The notes: a model not told the origin generated them from the sequence alone. A stretch of DNA of 34,594 bases from Chitinophaga pinensis (GCA_945897845.1 CAMDGL010000003.1:1-34594), one strand, 5' to 3'. Positions 14,759 to 25,418 are shown, numbered from the stretch's first letter. Program-made: numbers and translations.

Positions 14759-16084
14759 ATGAACTCAAAAAAAGTAATTGCAGGAATTATTCTTTTCCTC
14801 TTTTTATCCGGAAGTATTATGGCACAATCCGGTTATAAGCCAACTGAGAAAAATATCCAAAACCGCGAATGGTTTCAGGATGCAAAATTCGGACTGTTTA
14901 TTCACTGGGGCTTGTATTGCCAAATGGCTGGCGGCGGCGATCAGGGCATTGCAGAATGGATCATGAACCAGAAAAAAATCCCCATTCCACAGTACGAAAA
15001 ACTCACCAACTTCTTTAATCCTGTCGCTTTTAATCCTGCAGAATGGGTTGCGATGGTAAAAAAAGCGGGGATGAAATACATCACCATTACCAGCAAGCAC
15101 CACGAAGGATTTGCCATGTACGACTCGAAAGTAAGCGATTACAATGTGGTTGATAAAACTCCTTATGGCAAAGACATTATTAAGATGCTGAAAGACGAAT
15201 GTGACAAACAGGGAATCAAACTTTTCTTCTACTATTCGCAGTTAGACTGGCACCATCCCGATTATTTTCCGCGCGGAAATACCGGTCAGGGTTTTACAGG
15301 GAGACCGGAAAAGGGAGACTGGAACAAATACATTGATTACATGAATGCCCAACTTAGTGAACTTCTGACCAATTACGGCGAAGTTGGCGGAATCTGGTTC
15401 GACGGAATGTGGGACAAACCGGATGCACCGTGGCGTTTGGACGAAACCTACGCTTTGATTCACAAACATCAGCCGGGAGCATTGGTTGGAAGCAATCACC
15501 ACAAATTCCCGATAGCCGGTGAAGATTTCCAGATGTACGAACGTGACCTTCCGGGTGAGAACTCAATGGGTTTCAACCACACCGGAGCAATGTCGGATTT
15601 ACCGCTCGAAATGTGCGAAACAATGAATGGTTCATGGGGTTTCAATCTGGCCGATAACAACTACAAATCAACCACCCAATTGCTTCAGACATTGATAAAA
15701 TCAGCCGGTTACGGAGCAAACTTTTTACTGAATACAGGCCCCATGCCAAACGGAAAAATTCAACCTGAAAATATTGACACGCTGATGGTTATGGGCAAAT
15801 GGCTCGATAAATACGGCGAAACCATTTATGCAACGCGCAAAGGCCCGATCAATCCAACAACATGGGGCGCTTCGACTCAAAAAGATGGAAAAGTTTGGGT
15901 GCATGTTCTTAAATGCAACGAAGAAAATCTGTTTATCGGCAAACTTCCGAAGAAATTAAAGTCGGCTATTTTCTTCGATGATCAGTCGGCTGTGAAATTC
16001 AAAGAAACAGAGTTTGGGGTCATCCTGAACATTCCCGATTCAAAGAAAAAACCGGTTGATACCATCATTCAACTCGAAATGTAA
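14759..16084 (+). CDS. GH29 alpha-L-fucosidase, exported
   Basis: A 441-residue fucosidase with an N-terminal signal peptide (VIAGIILFLFLSGSIMAQ, cleavage near residue 22). The GH29 barrel is evident: REWFQDAKFGLFIHWGLY near 37-53, TSKHHEGFAMYDS near 111-123 with the two substrate-binding His, and GGIWFDGMWD at 210-219, where Asp215 is the expected nucleophile. Glycosidases of this family remove alpha-linked L-fucose from glycans with retention. The acid/base residue is not conserved in sequence and I cannot place it. The length fits a single catalytic domain with a short beta-sandwich tail. It has its own strong terminator and so is probably monocistronic. Confidence 0.93.
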   Translation: MNSKKVIAGIILFLFLSGSIMAQSGYKPTEKNIQNREWFQDAKFGLFIHWGLYCQMAGGGDQGIAEWIMNQKKIPIPQYEKLTNFFNPVAFNPAEWVAMVKKAGMKYITITSKHHEGFAMYDSKVSDYNVVDKTPYGKDIIKMLKDECDKQGIKLFFYYSQLDWHHPDYFPRGNTGQGFTGRPEKGDWNKYIDYMNAQLSELLTNYGEVGGIWFDGMWDKPDAPWRLDETYALIHKHQPGALVGSNHHKFPIAGEDFQMYERDLPGENSMGFNHTGAMSDLPLEMCETMNGSWGFNLADNNYKSTTQLLQTLIKSAGYGANFLLNTGPMPNGKIQPENIDTLMVMGKWLDKYGETIYATRKGPINPTTWGASTQKDGKVWVHVLKCNEENLFIGKLPKKLKSAIFFDDQSAVKFKETEFGVILNIPDSKKKPVDTIIQLEM

Positions 16085-16107
16085 TCATTATCAATTTCTT
16101 ATAAACT

Positions 16108-16139
16108 AAAAAAGCCATCCGTTCCCGGATGGCTTTTTT
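16108..16139 (+). terminator. Terminator of the fucosidase gene
   Basis: The stem gccatccg (16114-16121) pairs with cggatggc (16126-16133) around a TTCC loop, extended by A/T pairs and followed by T6. It lies 24 nt past the stop codon. Confidence 0.9.
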
Positions 16140-16330
16140 AGTTTATTCTGAATAAATTTACAGGTGAAATTTGATTGTTTAAACAAACGACAACTCATGC
16201 ATATATCTACATACTTTATTAAATATTTTTTGATATATTCGAAAACTTAAAAAGAACAAAATAGTAGTGGCATTGTTAAGATTGTTGTATAAAGGTTACC
16301 TTGAAATTGTTATCACAAAAAACCAAAAAT

Positions 16331-18592
16331 ATGTTTGATCTGGATTTAATTACAAAAAGTTATCAGGAATTAAGTGCCAAAATTGAAAAAGCTAAAAAAC
16401 ACTTAAACAGGCCGTTAACCCTTTCAGAGAAAATTCTCTATTCCCATCTGTACGAAGATCAGCCGTTGCAGGATTTTAAACGCGGAATCGACTATGTTGA
16501 TTTTGCACCTGACCGTGTAGCAATGCAGGATGCCACTGCCCAAATGGCCCTGCTGCAATTCATGAATTCAGGCAAAACAAAAACTGCAGTTCCTTCAACA
16601 GTGCATTGCGATCACCTGATCCAGGCCAGCAAAAACGGCCTTGCAGATTTGAACGATGCAATCAAAATCAACAAGGAAGTGTATGATTTTCTTGAATCGG
16701 TTTCAACCAAATACGGAATAGGATTCTGGAAACCGGGTGCAGGGATTATTCATCAGGTAGTTCTCGAAAACTATGCGTTTCCGGGAGGAATGATGATTGG
16801 TACCGACTCGCATACCGTGAACGCAGGCGGTTTGGGAATGGTTGCAATTGGAGTAGGCGGCGCTGATGCCGTTGATGTGATGGCAGGAATGGCCTGGGAA
16901 CTTAAATTTCCGAAGTTAATCGGAGTAAAACTCACCGGTAAACTGAGTGGCTGGACTGCACCAAAAGATATTATCCTGAAAGTTGCCGGAATCCTCACTG
17001 TAAAAGGCGGAACAGGTGCAATTATCGAATATTTCGGCGAAGGTGCACAATCTATTTCATGCACAGGAAAAGGAACCATCTGTAATATGGGCGCTGAAGT
17101 TGGCGCAACCACTTCTACATTTGGATACGACGAATCGATGGAACGTTACCTGCGTGCTACAGGCCGTGCAGAAGTTGCCGAACTGGCAAATCAGGTCAAA
17201 GAACATCTGACTGCCGATCCTGAAGTATATGCAAATCCTGAAAAGTACTTTGATCAACTGATCGAAATTAATCTGGATGAGTTGGAACCTTATATCAATG
17301 GTCCGTTTACGCCCGATCGTGCAACGCCCATTTCAAAAATGGCAGAAGTTGCCAAAGAAAACGGCTGGCCAACCAAAATTGAAGTCGGTTTGATCGGTTC
17401 CTGCACCAACTCGTCGTATGAAGACATTTCGCGGGCTGCATCGCTTGCTCAGCAGGCAGTCGATAAAAATCTGAAATCGAAAGCAGAATTCACCATTACT
17501 CCCGGTTCCGAATTGGTACGTTTTACCATCGAACGCGATGGTTTTATTGGTATTTTCAATCAAATAGGCGCAAGCGTTTTTGCCAATGCCTGCGGACCGT
17601 GTATCGGCCAATGGTCGCGCCCCGGTGCCGAAAAAGGCGAAAAGAACACGATCATTCACTCGTTTAATCGTAATTTTTCGAAGCGTGCCGATGGGAATCC
17701 AAATACGCATGCTTTTGTGGCTTCTCCTGAAATTGTAACGGCAATGGCCATTGCAGGAGATCTGACATTCAATCCGCTGACCGATTACCTGATCAATGAA
17801 AAAGGCGAAAAGGTAAAACTTGACATTCCTTCTGGACAAGAACTTCCGGAGAAAGGTTTTGATGTTGAAGACGCAGGCTATCAGGCTCCGGCCGAAAACA
17901 GCTCTGCCGTAGTTGTAAAAGTTGATCCTGAATCTTCCAGATTGCAGTTACTTTACCCTTTTGCCCCCTGGAACGGTGAGAACCTGTTGGGTGCAAAACT
18001 ACTGATCAAGGCCAAAGGAAAATGTACTACCGACCACATTTCGATGGCTGGGCCATGGCTGCGTTTCCGCGGTCACCTCGACAACATTTCGAACAACATG
18101 TTGATTGGTGCAGTCAATTCGTTTAACGATGCAACCAATAAAGTGAAGAATCAGATGACCGGCGAATATGGCGAAGTACCTGCTGTTCAAAGGTATTACA
18201 AAGCTTCAGGAGTTGCTACAGTGGTGGTGGGCGACCATAACTACGGCGAAGGTTCATCGCGCGAACATGCTGCCATGGAACCACGGCATCTGGGTGTAAA
18301 AGCGGTGATTGTGAAATCGTTTGCCCGTATTCACGAAACCAACCTGAAAAAACAGGGAATGCTCGGATTGACTTTCGCAAACGAAGCCGATTACGAGTTA
18401 ATTCAGGAAGACGATACCTTTAACTTTATTGATCTGAAAGAATTTGCACCAGGCAGGCAATTAACGTTGGAAGTAGTTCATGCTGATAATTCAAAAGACA
18501 TTATCATGCTGAACCATACCTACAATCAGCAACAAATCGACTGGTTTATAGCCGGTTCGGCATTGGATTTAATTCGCAAACAAAACCTTTAA
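16331..18592 (+). CDS. acnA: Aconitate hydratase (mitochondrial-like)
   Basis: A 753-residue aconitase, close in length to mitochondrial enzymes and much shorter than AcnA/IRP-type (about 890). It isomerises citrate to isocitrate through a [4Fe-4S] cluster. Ligand Cys residues lie in [10 protein letters not shown] and ACGPCIGQW. Other active-site segments are [24 protein letters not shown] and [19 protein letters not shown] start it at the ATG at 16331 ([11 protein letters not shown]). The frame extends to a TTG at 16301 with ten extra residues, which is less likely. An NADP isocitrate dehydrogenase follows after 12 nt, so the two form an operon. No consensus promoter box was found. Confidence 0.95.
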   Translation: MFDLDLITKSYQELSAKIEKAKKHLNRPLTLSEKILYSHLYEDQPLQDFKRGIDYVDFAPDRVAMQDATAQMALLQFMNSGKTKTAVPSTVHCDHLIQASKNGLADLNDAIKINKEVYDFLESVSTKYGIGFWKPGAGIIHQVVLENYAFPGGMMIGTDSHTVNAGGLGMVAIGVGGADAVDVMAGMAWELKFPKLIGVKLTGKLSGWTAPKDIILKVAGILTVKGGTGAIIEYFGEGAQSISCTGKGTICNMGAEVGATTSTFGYDESMERYLRATGRAEVAELANQVKEHLTADPEVYANPEKYFDQLIEINLDELEPYINGPFTPDRATPISKMAEVAKENGWPTKIEVGLIGSCTNSSYEDISRAASLAQQAVDKNLKSKAEFTITPGSELVRFTIERDGFIGIFNQIGASVFANACGPCIGQWSRPGAEKGEKNTIIHSFNRNFSKRADGNPNTHAFVASPEIVTAMAIAGDLTFNPLTDYLINEKGEKVKLDIPSGQELPEKGFDVEDAGYQAPAENSSAVVVKVDPESSRLQLLYPFAPWNGENLLGAKLLIKAKGKCTTDHISMAGPWLRFRGHLDNISNNMLIGAVNSFNDATNKVKNQMTGEYGEVPAVQRYYKASGVATVVVGDHNYGEGSSREHAAMEPRHLGVKAVIVKSFARIHETNLKKQGMLGLTFANEADYELIQEDDTFNFIDLKEFAPGRQLTLEVVHADNSKDIIMLNHTYNQQQIDWFIAGSALDLIRKQNL

Positions 18593-18604
18593 TTTTACCC
18601 ATAA

Positions 18605-19834
18605 ATGATTAAAAAAATCAAAGTAGCAAACCCGGTTGTAGAGTTGGATGGAGATGAAATGACCCGGGTAATCTGGACGTTTATCAAAGAAAAACTGATT
18701 TTCCCTTACCTTGATGTTGACATTAAATACTTCGACCTGGGCATGGAAAACCGCGATCTGACCAACGACCAGGTAACTGTTGATGCAGCAAATGCAATCA
18801 AAAAATACGGAGTTGGAATTAAATGTGCAACCATCACTCCCGATGAAGCACGCGTAGAAGAATTCGGCCTGAAAAAAATGTGGAAATCACCCAATGGAAC
18901 CATCCGTAATATTCTGGACGGTACCGTTTTCCGCGAACCGATCATCATCAGCAACATCCCAAGACTTGTTCCAGGCTGGAAACAGCCGATCTGCATTGGC
19001 CGTCACGCATTTGGCGACCAGTATAAAGCGACCGATTTTGTTACCAAAGGGAAAGGGAAACTGACCATTACTTTCACTCCTGAAGATGGCACAAAGGAAA
19101 CTTCATTTGAAGTTTATGATTTCGCCGGAGATGGCGTGGCAATGGCAATGTACAATACCGACGAATCGATCACCGGTTTTGCCCGGGCCTGCATGAATCA
19201 GGCTTTGATGAAAAAATGGCCGCTATACCTTTCAACCAAAAATACCATTCTGAAGAAATACGACGGACGTTTTAAAGATATTTTTCAGGATGTATTTGAT
19301 GCCGAATTTAAAGCAGCTTTTGCTGAAGCAGGAATTACTTACGAACACCGCCTGATTGACGACATGGTTGCGGCCTGCATGAAATGGGAAGGTGGATTTG
19401 TTTGGGCATGCAAAAACTACGACGGCGATGTTCAATCGGACACTGTTGCCCAGGGATTTGGTTCACTTGGGCTGATGACTTCAACATTGGTTACACCTGA
19501 CGGAAAAACAATGGAAGCCGAAGCTGCACATGGAACAGTTACACGCCATTTCCGCCAACACCAGCAGGGAAAACCAACTTCTACAAATCCAATTGCATCA
19601 ATTTATGCATGGACACGCGGACTGGAATTCCGGGGTAAACTGGATGAAAACCAGGAATTGATCAATTTTGCTGAAGCAATAGAAAAAACATGTGTCGAAA
19701 CGGTGGAAAGCGGAAAAATGACCAAAGATTTGGCCATGCTGATTTACGGGAATGACATAAGAACAGATCAATACCTGACAACCGAAGGATTTCTGGATGC
19801 TATTGACGCGAATTTACAGACGAAGTTAAAGTAG
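18605..19834 (+). CDS. icd: NADP-dependent isocitrate dehydrogenase, eukaryote-like
   Basis: A 409-residue enzyme of the subfamily that includes mitochondrial and cytosolic NADP-IDH (type II), not the E. coli type. Motifs are [16 protein letters not shown] at the N-terminus, [20 protein letters not shown] (substrate-binding), [20 protein letters not shown], the metal-binding [20 protein letters not shown], and [16 protein letters not shown], whose Arg/His positions contact the NADP phosphate in this subfamily. It oxidatively decarboxylates isocitrate to 2-oxoglutarate with NADPH formation. It follows aconitase by 12 nt. A second IDH of a different subfamily follows after a 271-bp gap with repeats. 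Confidence 0.95.
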   Translation: MIKKIKVANPVVELDGDEMTRVIWTFIKEKLIFPYLDVDIKYFDLGMENRDLTNDQVTVDAANAIKKYGVGIKCATITPDEARVEEFGLKKMWKSPNGTIRNILDGTVFREPIIISNIPRLVPGWKQPICIGRHAFGDQYKATDFVTKGKGKLTITFTPEDGTKETSFEVYDFAGDGVAMAMYNTDESITGFARACMNQALMKKWPLYLSTKNTILKKYDGRFKDIFQDVFDAEFKAAFAEAGITYEHRLIDDMVAACMKWEGGFVWACKNYDGDVQSDTVAQGFGSLGLMTSTLVTPDGKTMEAEAAHGTVTRHFRQHQQGKPTSTNPIASIYAWTRGLEFRGKLDENQELINFAEAIEKTCVETVESGKMTKDLAMLIYGNDIRTDQYLTTEGFLDAIDANLQTKLK

Positions 19835-19835
19835 G

Positions 19836-19872
19836 AAAGCCCCATCCCCAACCCTTCCCCATTAGGGAAGGG
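19836..19872. repeat. GC-rich intergenic repeat with hairpin
   Basis: The sequence begins aaagccccatccccaaccct. The hairpin cccttccc (19852-19859) pairs with gggaaggg (19865-19872) around a 5-nt loop. No T-run follows, so termination after icd is doubtful. The first part matches the complement of the repeat at 8010-8026. Confidence 0.55.
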
Positions 19873-19938
19873 AGTTTGAGCGACCAAAACTCTGATTATT
19901 CTTCCAATGAATAAAGTTTAGGAAATACGACATTGAAA

Positions 19939-20004
19939 CCTGAACTCCGAAGGAGTTTAATATTAATAGCCCCGGGTGCAGCAAAGCGGAACCCGGGGTA
20001 GAAT
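19939..20004 (+). repeat. REP-like element, copy B
   Basis: The order is cctgaactccgaaggagt, then ttaatattaatag, then a hairpin ccccgggt/acccgggg (19970-19977, 19991-19998) with a 13-nt loop, then tagaat. It has the same architecture and orientation as copy A at 9744-9792. The rest of the 271-bp gap between the two IDH genes shows no promoter I trust. Confidence 0.7.
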
Positions 20005-20105
20005 TGACAAATTGAAACAAGGCGCATCGACAAATCAAATTTGAAATAAAAACCTTGTATGCGCCGCATCAATAACAGTTGAAAAAAACAATATAAGATT
20101 TCAGC

Positions 20106-21371
20106 ATGAGCCAAAATATTCAATTCATAAACGGTCAGTTAATCGTTCCCGACCAGCCGGTGATTCCTTTTATTGAGGGCGACGGAATTGGGAAAGAGAT
20201 TACAGAAGCAAGTCAGCGGGTGATTGATGCCGCTGTAGCTGCGGCTTACGGTGACGAGAAAAAACTGATCTGGAAAGAGGTTCTGGCAGGTCACAAAGCT
20301 TTTGAAATTACCGGCAGTTACATGCCTGACGAAACACTGGAAGCATTTCAGCAATACCTTGTTGGAATTAAAGGCCCGCTCGAAACTCCGGTTGGCGAAG
20401 GAATCCGTTCGTTAAATGTTGCATTGCGTCAAACGCTCGATTTGTATGCCTGCATGCGTCCGATCCGCTGGTTCAAAGGTGTACCCTCTCCTATCCGTTA
20501 TCCTGAACTGGTTGACATGCATATCTTCAGGGAAAATACCGAGGATATTTATGCCGGAATTGAATTTATGACTGGCACTGAAAAAGGCATCAAATTCCGC
20601 GACTTCCTGATCAATGAAATGGGTGTTGACAAAATCAGGTTCCCTGAAACCAGTTCCTACGGTGTTAAACCTGTTTCGAAAGAAGGCTCTGAGCGATTGA
20701 TCAAAGCAGCCATTGAGTATGCGATCATGAGAAGTTTGCCGTCGGTTACCATTGTTCACAAGGGCAATATCATGAAATTTACCGAAGGCGCTTTTAAAAA
20801 CTGGGGCTACGATCTGGCCGAAACCGAGTTTGCAGAACAAACTTTTACCTGGAGAAAATATCAGGAAATAGAAAAAAAAGAAGGTAAACCAGCGGCAAAA
20901 GCAGCGCTCGAAGCAGCTAAAAATTCAGGAAAAGTGATTATCAAAGATGTAATAACAGATGCATTCCTTCAGGAAAGTTTGCTGCATCCGTATGATCATT
21001 CGGTAATTGCCACCTTAAACCTGAACGGCGATTACATTTCGGATCAGTTGGCAGCCATGGTTGGAGGTATCGGCATTTCGCCAGGGGCAAACATCAATTA
21101 CAACAGCGGCTATGCTATTTTTGAAGCCACCCACGGAACAGCCCCCAGCATTGCCGGAACCGGAAAAGCAAATCCGGGATCGCTCATTCTTTCAGGAGCA
21201 ATGTTACTCGAGTATTTGGGTTGGTTCAAAGCTGCCGAACATGTTTATGATGCCATGGAACATACTTTTGCCAAAAGAAAAGTTACTTCTGATTTGTTTA
21301 CAATGATGGAAGGTGCAACATTACTTTCAACTTCTGAGTTTGCGGACGAGATAATCCGAAATATTCATTAA
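20106..21371 (+). CDS. Second isocitrate dehydrogenase, E. coli-like, probably NAD-using
   Basis: A 421-residue enzyme of the E. coli Icd-type subfamily (type I). Substrate-binding [14 protein letters not shown] carries Ser102, Asn104 and Arg108, matching E. coli Ser113, Asn115 and Arg119. [29 protein letters not shown] and FEATHGTAP are all present. At the coenzyme site, E. coli Lys344, Tyr345, Val351, Tyr391 and Arg395 correspond to Ser348, Ile349, Ala355, Ser395 and Thr399. The 2'-phosphate contacts are therefore gone, and Ile and Ala are residues found in NAD-dependent relatives. I infer NAD preference; the usual Asp at the first position is missing, so this is not certain. citrate synthase follows after 40 bp. 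Confidence 0.9.
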   Translation: MSQNIQFINGQLIVPDQPVIPFIEGDGIGKEITEASQRVIDAAVAAAYGDEKKLIWKEVLAGHKAFEITGSYMPDETLEAFQQYLVGIKGPLETPVGEGIRSLNVALRQTLDLYACMRPIRWFKGVPSPIRYPELVDMHIFRENTEDIYAGIEFMTGTEKGIKFRDFLINEMGVDKIRFPETSSYGVKPVSKEGSERLIKAAIEYAIMRSLPSVTIVHKGNIMKFTEGAFKNWGYDLAETEFAEQTFTWRKYQEIEKKEGKPAAKAALEAAKNSGKVIIKDVITDAFLQESLLHPYDHSVIATLNLNGDYISDQLAAMVGGIGISPGANINYNSGYAIFEATHGTAPSIAGTGKANPGSLILSGAMLLEYLGWFKAAEHVYDAMEHTFAKRKVTSDLFTMMEGATLLSTSEFADEIIRNIH

Positions 21372-21411
21372 TTTAGAAAACTTATTCTGAATAAAACTAA
21401 AAACCAAATAG

Positions 21412-22731
21412 ATGGAATATATTAAAAACAGATTCTACGAAAAGGCTACCAAAGATTTAGCCGAGTTTCAACGTATTCGCAAAGAGCACGGCGATGTTGT
21501 ATTGGGTCAGGTAACAATTGATCAGGTGCTTTCAGGTATGAAAGGTATACCTGCACTGCTTACCGAAACATCAAAATTAGATGCCAACGAAGGTATCAGG
21601 TTCAGAGGTTATTCGCTTCCTGAATTGCGTGAGAAACTTCCCAAAATGGATCCCGAAGGTGAACCACTTCCGGAAGGTTTATTTTACCTGATGATGGTCG
21701 GCGAAATTCCGGACAAGGAAGATGTGATAAACATTTCGAAAGACTGGGCAACCCGCGCTCATGTACCGCAACACGTTTTCGACGTAATTGATGCTTTGCC
21801 GAAAAATAGCCGTCCGATGACTCAGTTCGCAACTGCAGTGCTTTCAATGGCTTACGATTCGGTATTTCAGAAAGCATACAGGGCAGGAATAAACAAAAAG
21901 TTCTACTGGGACTTTATGTACGAAGATGTAATGACATTGATTGCACGTCTTCCACGCATCGCTGCCTACATCTACAGAAGGATTTACCACAATGGTAATC
22001 ACATCGAACCCAATCCGAATCTTGACTGGGCAGGAAATTTAGCCCACATGATGGGACACGATTCGCTTGAAGTGAAACGGCTTCTCCGCCTTTACATGGT
22101 GATACATGCCGACCATGAAGGTGGAAACGTTTCGGCCCATGCGACCCATTTGGTTGGTTCAGCTCTGAGCAATGCAGCATATTCTTTTGCTGCCGGAATG
22201 GTTGGACTGGCTGGCCCGCTACATGGTTTTGCCAATCAGGAAGTAATGAGCTGGCTGGAAGAATTGATCGAGCAAATCGGCACAGACGAACCAAGTGATG
22301 AACAAATTGCCGCCTATATTGAACAAACATTGATACAGGGAAGAGTTGTTCCGGGTTACGGACATGCTGTGCTTCGTATCACCGACCCAAGGTTTACTGT
22401 TCAGCAGGAGTTTGCCGAAAAATACATTAAAAACGACAAACTGATCAACATTGTAAATGCTGTTTACCGCGTTGCTCCTCCTATTCTTGAAGGTACAGGG
22501 AAAATAAAAAACCCGTGGCCAAATGTGGATGCAATCAGTGGAGCGTTGTTGAACCATTACGAAATTACCGAATCGAGTTTCTATACTGTACTGTTCGGGG
22601 TTTCACGCTCGCTGGGTGTTTTATCCTCGCTTGTTTTCGACCGTTTTTATGGACTTCCGATCGAAAGACCTTCGTCGTTCCCACTCGAGTGGTTTGCTGC
22701 AAAAGCCAAAGCTGCCGCTGATAAAAAATAA
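21412..22731 (+). CDS. gltA: Citrate synthase, mitochondrial-like
   Basis: A 439-residue citrate synthase that condenses acetyl-CoA and oxaloacetate. It resembles the dimeric mitochondrial form, not the hexameric proteobacterial GltA. Visible motifs are GIRFRGYSLPEL, HADHEGGNVSAHATHLVGS (the first catalytic His region), GLAGPLHGFANQEV with the second, VPGYGHAVLRITDPR, and PWPNVDAISGALL with the catalytic Asp. The N-terminal segment (LAEFQRIRKEHGDVVLGQVT) is also of the eukaryotic type. It closes the acnA-icd-icd-gltA cluster and has its own terminator. Confidence 0.95.
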   Translation: MEYIKNRFYEKATKDLAEFQRIRKEHGDVVLGQVTIDQVLSGMKGIPALLTETSKLDANEGIRFRGYSLPELREKLPKMDPEGEPLPEGLFYLMMVGEIPDKEDVINISKDWATRAHVPQHVFDVIDALPKNSRPMTQFATAVLSMAYDSVFQKAYRAGINKKFYWDFMYEDVMTLIARLPRIAAYIYRRIYHNGNHIEPNPNLDWAGNLAHMMGHDSLEVKRLLRLYMVIHADHEGGNVSAHATHLVGSALSNAAYSFAAGMVGLAGPLHGFANQEVMSWLEELIEQIGTDEPSDEQIAAYIEQTLIQGRVVPGYGHAVLRITDPRFTVQQEFAEKYIKNDKLINIVNAVYRVAPPILEGTGKIKNPWPNVDAISGALLNHYEITESSFYTVLFGVSRSLGVLSSLVFDRFYGLPIERPSSFPLEWFAAKAKAAADKK

Positions 22732-22751
22732 TATTAGCTACTGATAATTTC

Positions 22752-22786
22752 AAAAGGCTGTCCGGATTGGGCAGCCTTTTTTGATT
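22752..22786 (+). terminator. Terminator of the TCA cluster
   Basis: The stem aaaaggctg-tcc pairs with ggg-cagcctttt (22752-22763, 22769-22780) around a 5-nt loop and continues into T6. It ends 55 bp past gltA. Confidence 0.88.
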
Positions 22787-22935
22787 ATTGTTCAGAAGAA
22801 GAAATGATCAATTTTATTTATCATATATTTAGGTCCCGAAACTAAGTTTGACGGATCTTTTAGGTGGCTCAACACTAAATTTAAACTCGTGCTATTTTTT
22901 GAACAGATAGTCAATTTTATATGAAAAACGTGGAT

Positions 22936-23871
22936 TTACCTTGGTCCTAAAAATCTATCACCATTGAAATGGATCATGTGTTCCGGAAATTCCATTATCC
23001 AGACTTCAGTATCCCATGCTATATTACTGGTATGCCGCTTAAATTCAGCAAAATCAGGAAAAGCCGACACATATATTTTACCGGCTTTACAATCAGCGAG
23101 AAGCTTTTCGAGTTCAAACAATCTTTTGGGCGACATGGGGCCATGCGAGGTTACGGCCTCAATCAAATAAAGCCAATTCTTTGATTCATCAAAAATTACC
23201 ACATCGGGCAACTTGCTATGTTCGTTAATCGGGATTCCTAAATTTTCCAATTTGTCCTTATTTAGAATAATATCTTTATTTTCCGTATCACCTAAATATA
23301 AAAGGACAGACCCTTGTGCAAAACGTGATGCAAACTCTTCAACAATTGCCGCAATAACTTCATTGTGTTTGCCCGGAGATAACAGAATTACTACTCCATC
23401 GGGTAAATGGAGCGGAACCCGAGCCATTCCCCTACCCTTACTATACTTATCATTTAGCTCACCAACTTGCTCTTTAAACGACCTGAGAGCCCGGCTCCAT
23501 TTCTTTGTTTTATAAGTTTTGATTGTTTCCAAAGCAATGGTAGATAAGGCATAATGGGCTCTTGGGCTGTTAACCGGCAAATCCGGAAGATCTGGATTAT
23601 AATCAGCTATTCCAGCTTGCACAAATTGGTGTAATACCTGCCTTCTTACAGTTTCTCTGGTATTCGGAGCATATTCTCGTTGGTAGTTTGTTGAAATAAA
23701 TGACATTATTCCTTTCGAAACGCCCAAGCTTTGTTGTTCTGCATTTGACCAATTATCACCTTCTTTGATGTTGCACAATGCCAGTAATGTATAAGCTGAA
23801 ATTTCATTTTGCTGTGCATTAGGCAACCCCAACTCGTGCAAAATCGCCTGAGCTTCCACTATTTTCGTCAT
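22936..23871 (-). CDS. PstI/BsuBI-like type II restriction endonuclease
   Basis: A 311-residue protein matching the BsuBI/PstI restriction endonuclease family in length and motifs. The C-terminal half holds KLPDVVIFDESKNWLYLIEA, continuing with VTSHGPMSPKR (about 221-250). In the family this is the PD-(D/E)xK-like metal site followed by a conserved SHGPxSxKR stretch. RGMARVPLHLPDG (148-159) and SPGKHNEVIAAIVEEF (165-180) are also family-like. The N-terminal half is helical and probably forms the DNA-binding part. Known members cut CTGCAG; this specificity is an inference. Its start lies inside the methyltransferase gene, with a 53-nt overlap. That order (M then R) lets protection precede cutting. 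Confidence 0.9.
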   Translation of the reverse strand: MTKIVEAQAILHELGLPNAQQNEISAYTLLALCNIKEGDNWSNAEQQSLGVSKGIMSFISTNYQREYAPNTRETVRRQVLHQFVQAGIADYNPDLPDLPVNSPRAHYALSTIALETIKTYKTKKWSRALRSFKEQVGELNDKYSKGRGMARVPLHLPDGVVILLSPGKHNEVIAAIVEEFASRFAQGSVLLYLGDTENKDIILNKDKLENLGIPINEHSKLPDVVIFDESKNWLYLIEAVTSHGPMSPKRLFELEKLLADCKAGKIYVSAFPDFAEFKRHTSNIAWDTEVWIMEFPEHMIHFNGDRFLGPR

Positions 23872-25414
23872 ATTGATTTACTAATAAAGTTTCGTTTATG
23901 ATCTTGTCAATGTCATTTCTTCTCGGTGTCACCAATCGTTTAACTGCTTGTCCAATCGCAATTAGCTGATGGTATGGAGGCATTTTTATTTGTTTTAATT
24001 CTGAAGCGCCTACCTGAGTATTCCCGTTAAATGTTCTGAAGTAAGTATCAAAAAGGCTGCTATTAAACAGCGCTGAAATTCCCCAAACTTCATCGTCAGA
24101 AAGTTCTCCGTTGGGTCGATAAATGTAATTCAGATGATTTTCGATGCCTAACCATTCAGAACTTGCATTTGATGCAAAGTATGGTGCGCATACCAATCTG
24201 CTCTTATCGTCTTTTGAACTAAACCTCCGGATCAATATATAATTCCTATTTCTCAGTAACAATTTACGACTGGCCTCCGAATGAATGATATAACTCTGTT
24301 TTTCGCCCTTTTTTAATGGAAAAACAAACTCCATTTCCTTGATATTGTGCAACCAAAGCAATGGCACCAATGTAAACTCGTTGTTAAAATCAGAGATCAG
24401 AAATTCAAGGCTTCTGAACGCGACAACCGGGCCTGTCGAGATTTGAATATTGTAATCGTTCAACGAGTTTTTCCAATTCTTAAAAACATGAATTGTGTCT
24501 TTTTCAACAGAGTTGGATGGTATAAAAAGTATCTTTTCCCTTGAGTTTAAATCGATCAGCTCTTCCGTTTTAAAGACTGATACATTAGATGAATTCATAT
24601 CTTTTTCGCATTCAGAAACTGAAAGTTTAATCGTATTGCTTCGTTTCTTAGTGGCCCGGATTATAACATTTTCCTGAAGTACATTATCACCTTTAAACAT
24701 TTTATTTCTTGACTCAAAAATGTGAATATCGGCGATACTGACTTCTGCAAAAAAGAAATTTCGAAATGCTTTGAAATAATTACCGGCTGCAAAGCTTCTG
24801 GGAGTAATAATTATCAATTCACCCACAGGGTTAAGCAGACGAGCTGAAACGCCCATAAATAATGCATAAATATTCGGTTGACCGTAAACCAACTCATCTG
24901 CAATTTGGGCACGACTATCTGACTTAGATATTTTAAAATAGGGTGGATTTGAAATGACGTAATCATATTTGCTTACAGCATGGCTACCGAAAAGTGTATT
25001 AGGAGCAAAGACTGCCGAATTGGATAGAATAAAATCTTCTTGTATCAAAATAATATTTAACTCGATTTGCTTTTTGTGCAGCCAATTTTTCAGAAATGAA
25101 ATGACCTTGTGAAGCTCTTTGATCATATTAGAATCTGTCTCATACAGTTGTAAATCGATTTTGGTAATTCTACCTTTTTCAACCAGATTTTCGATCAGGC
25201 AACAACTTAAAATAGCCATCCCACAACCAGGATCGAGTATAGAAACGTGATCAGATTTGTGCTGGGCCAATTTACCCATGTAATCAGCAATCAACTTTGA
25301 AGTAAAAAACTGGCCACTCGATTTTTTGTGCAAATCTGTAGTCAAAACTGAATAGTTCAGTCCTACTTTTTCAGCATATTCCGACGGTAATATATTTATT
25401 TGATGTTCTCTCAT
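23819..25414 (-). CDS. N6-adenine DNA methyltransferase, PstI-like
   Basis: A 531-residue DNA methyltransferase. Motif X is GQFFTSKLIADYM (34-46), motif I is ILDPGCGMAILSC (59-71) for S-adenosylmethionine, and motif IV is SNPPYFKIS (155-163). NPPY marks N6-adenine methylation of the gamma class. The C-terminal half (330-531) is the target-recognition domain, with NTQVGASELKQIKMPPY near its end. The size fits M.PstI/M.BsuBI-like enzymes that protect CTGCAG. It is the first gene of the pair with the endonuclease. The start at 25414 is required to include motif X and lies almost at the predicted transcription start (see promoter). Confidence 0.9.
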   Translation of the reverse strand: MREHQINILPSEYAEKVGLNYSVLTTDLHKKSSGQFFTSKLIADYMGKLAQHKSDHVSILDPGCGMAILSCCLIENLVEKGRITKIDLQLYETDSNMIKELHKVISFLKNWLHKKQIELNIILIQEDFILSNSAVFAPNTLFGSHAVSKYDYVISNPPYFKISKSDSRAQIADELVYGQPNIYALFMGVSARLLNPVGELIIITPRSFAAGNYFKAFRNFFFAEVSIADIHIFESRNKMFKGDNVLQENVIIRATKKRSNTIKLSVSECEKDMNSSNVSVFKTEELIDLNSREKILFIPSNSVEKDTIHVFKNWKNSLNDYNIQISTGPVVAFRSLEFLISDFNNEFTLVPLLWLHNIKEMEFVFPLKKGEKQSYIIHSEASRKLLLRNRNYILIRRFSSKDDKSRLVCAPYFASNASSEWLGIENHLNYIYRPNGELSDDEVWGISALFNSSLFDTYFRTFNGNTQVGASELKQIKMPPYHQLIAIGQAVKRLVTPRRNDIDKIINETLLVNQYDENSGSSGDFARVGVA

Positions 25415-25418
25415 TCAG

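Noticed and set aside
16301-16330. TTG start giving ten extra residues on aconitase
   Set aside because: ATG at 16331 gives the expected family N-terminus. The extension looks like leader sequence.
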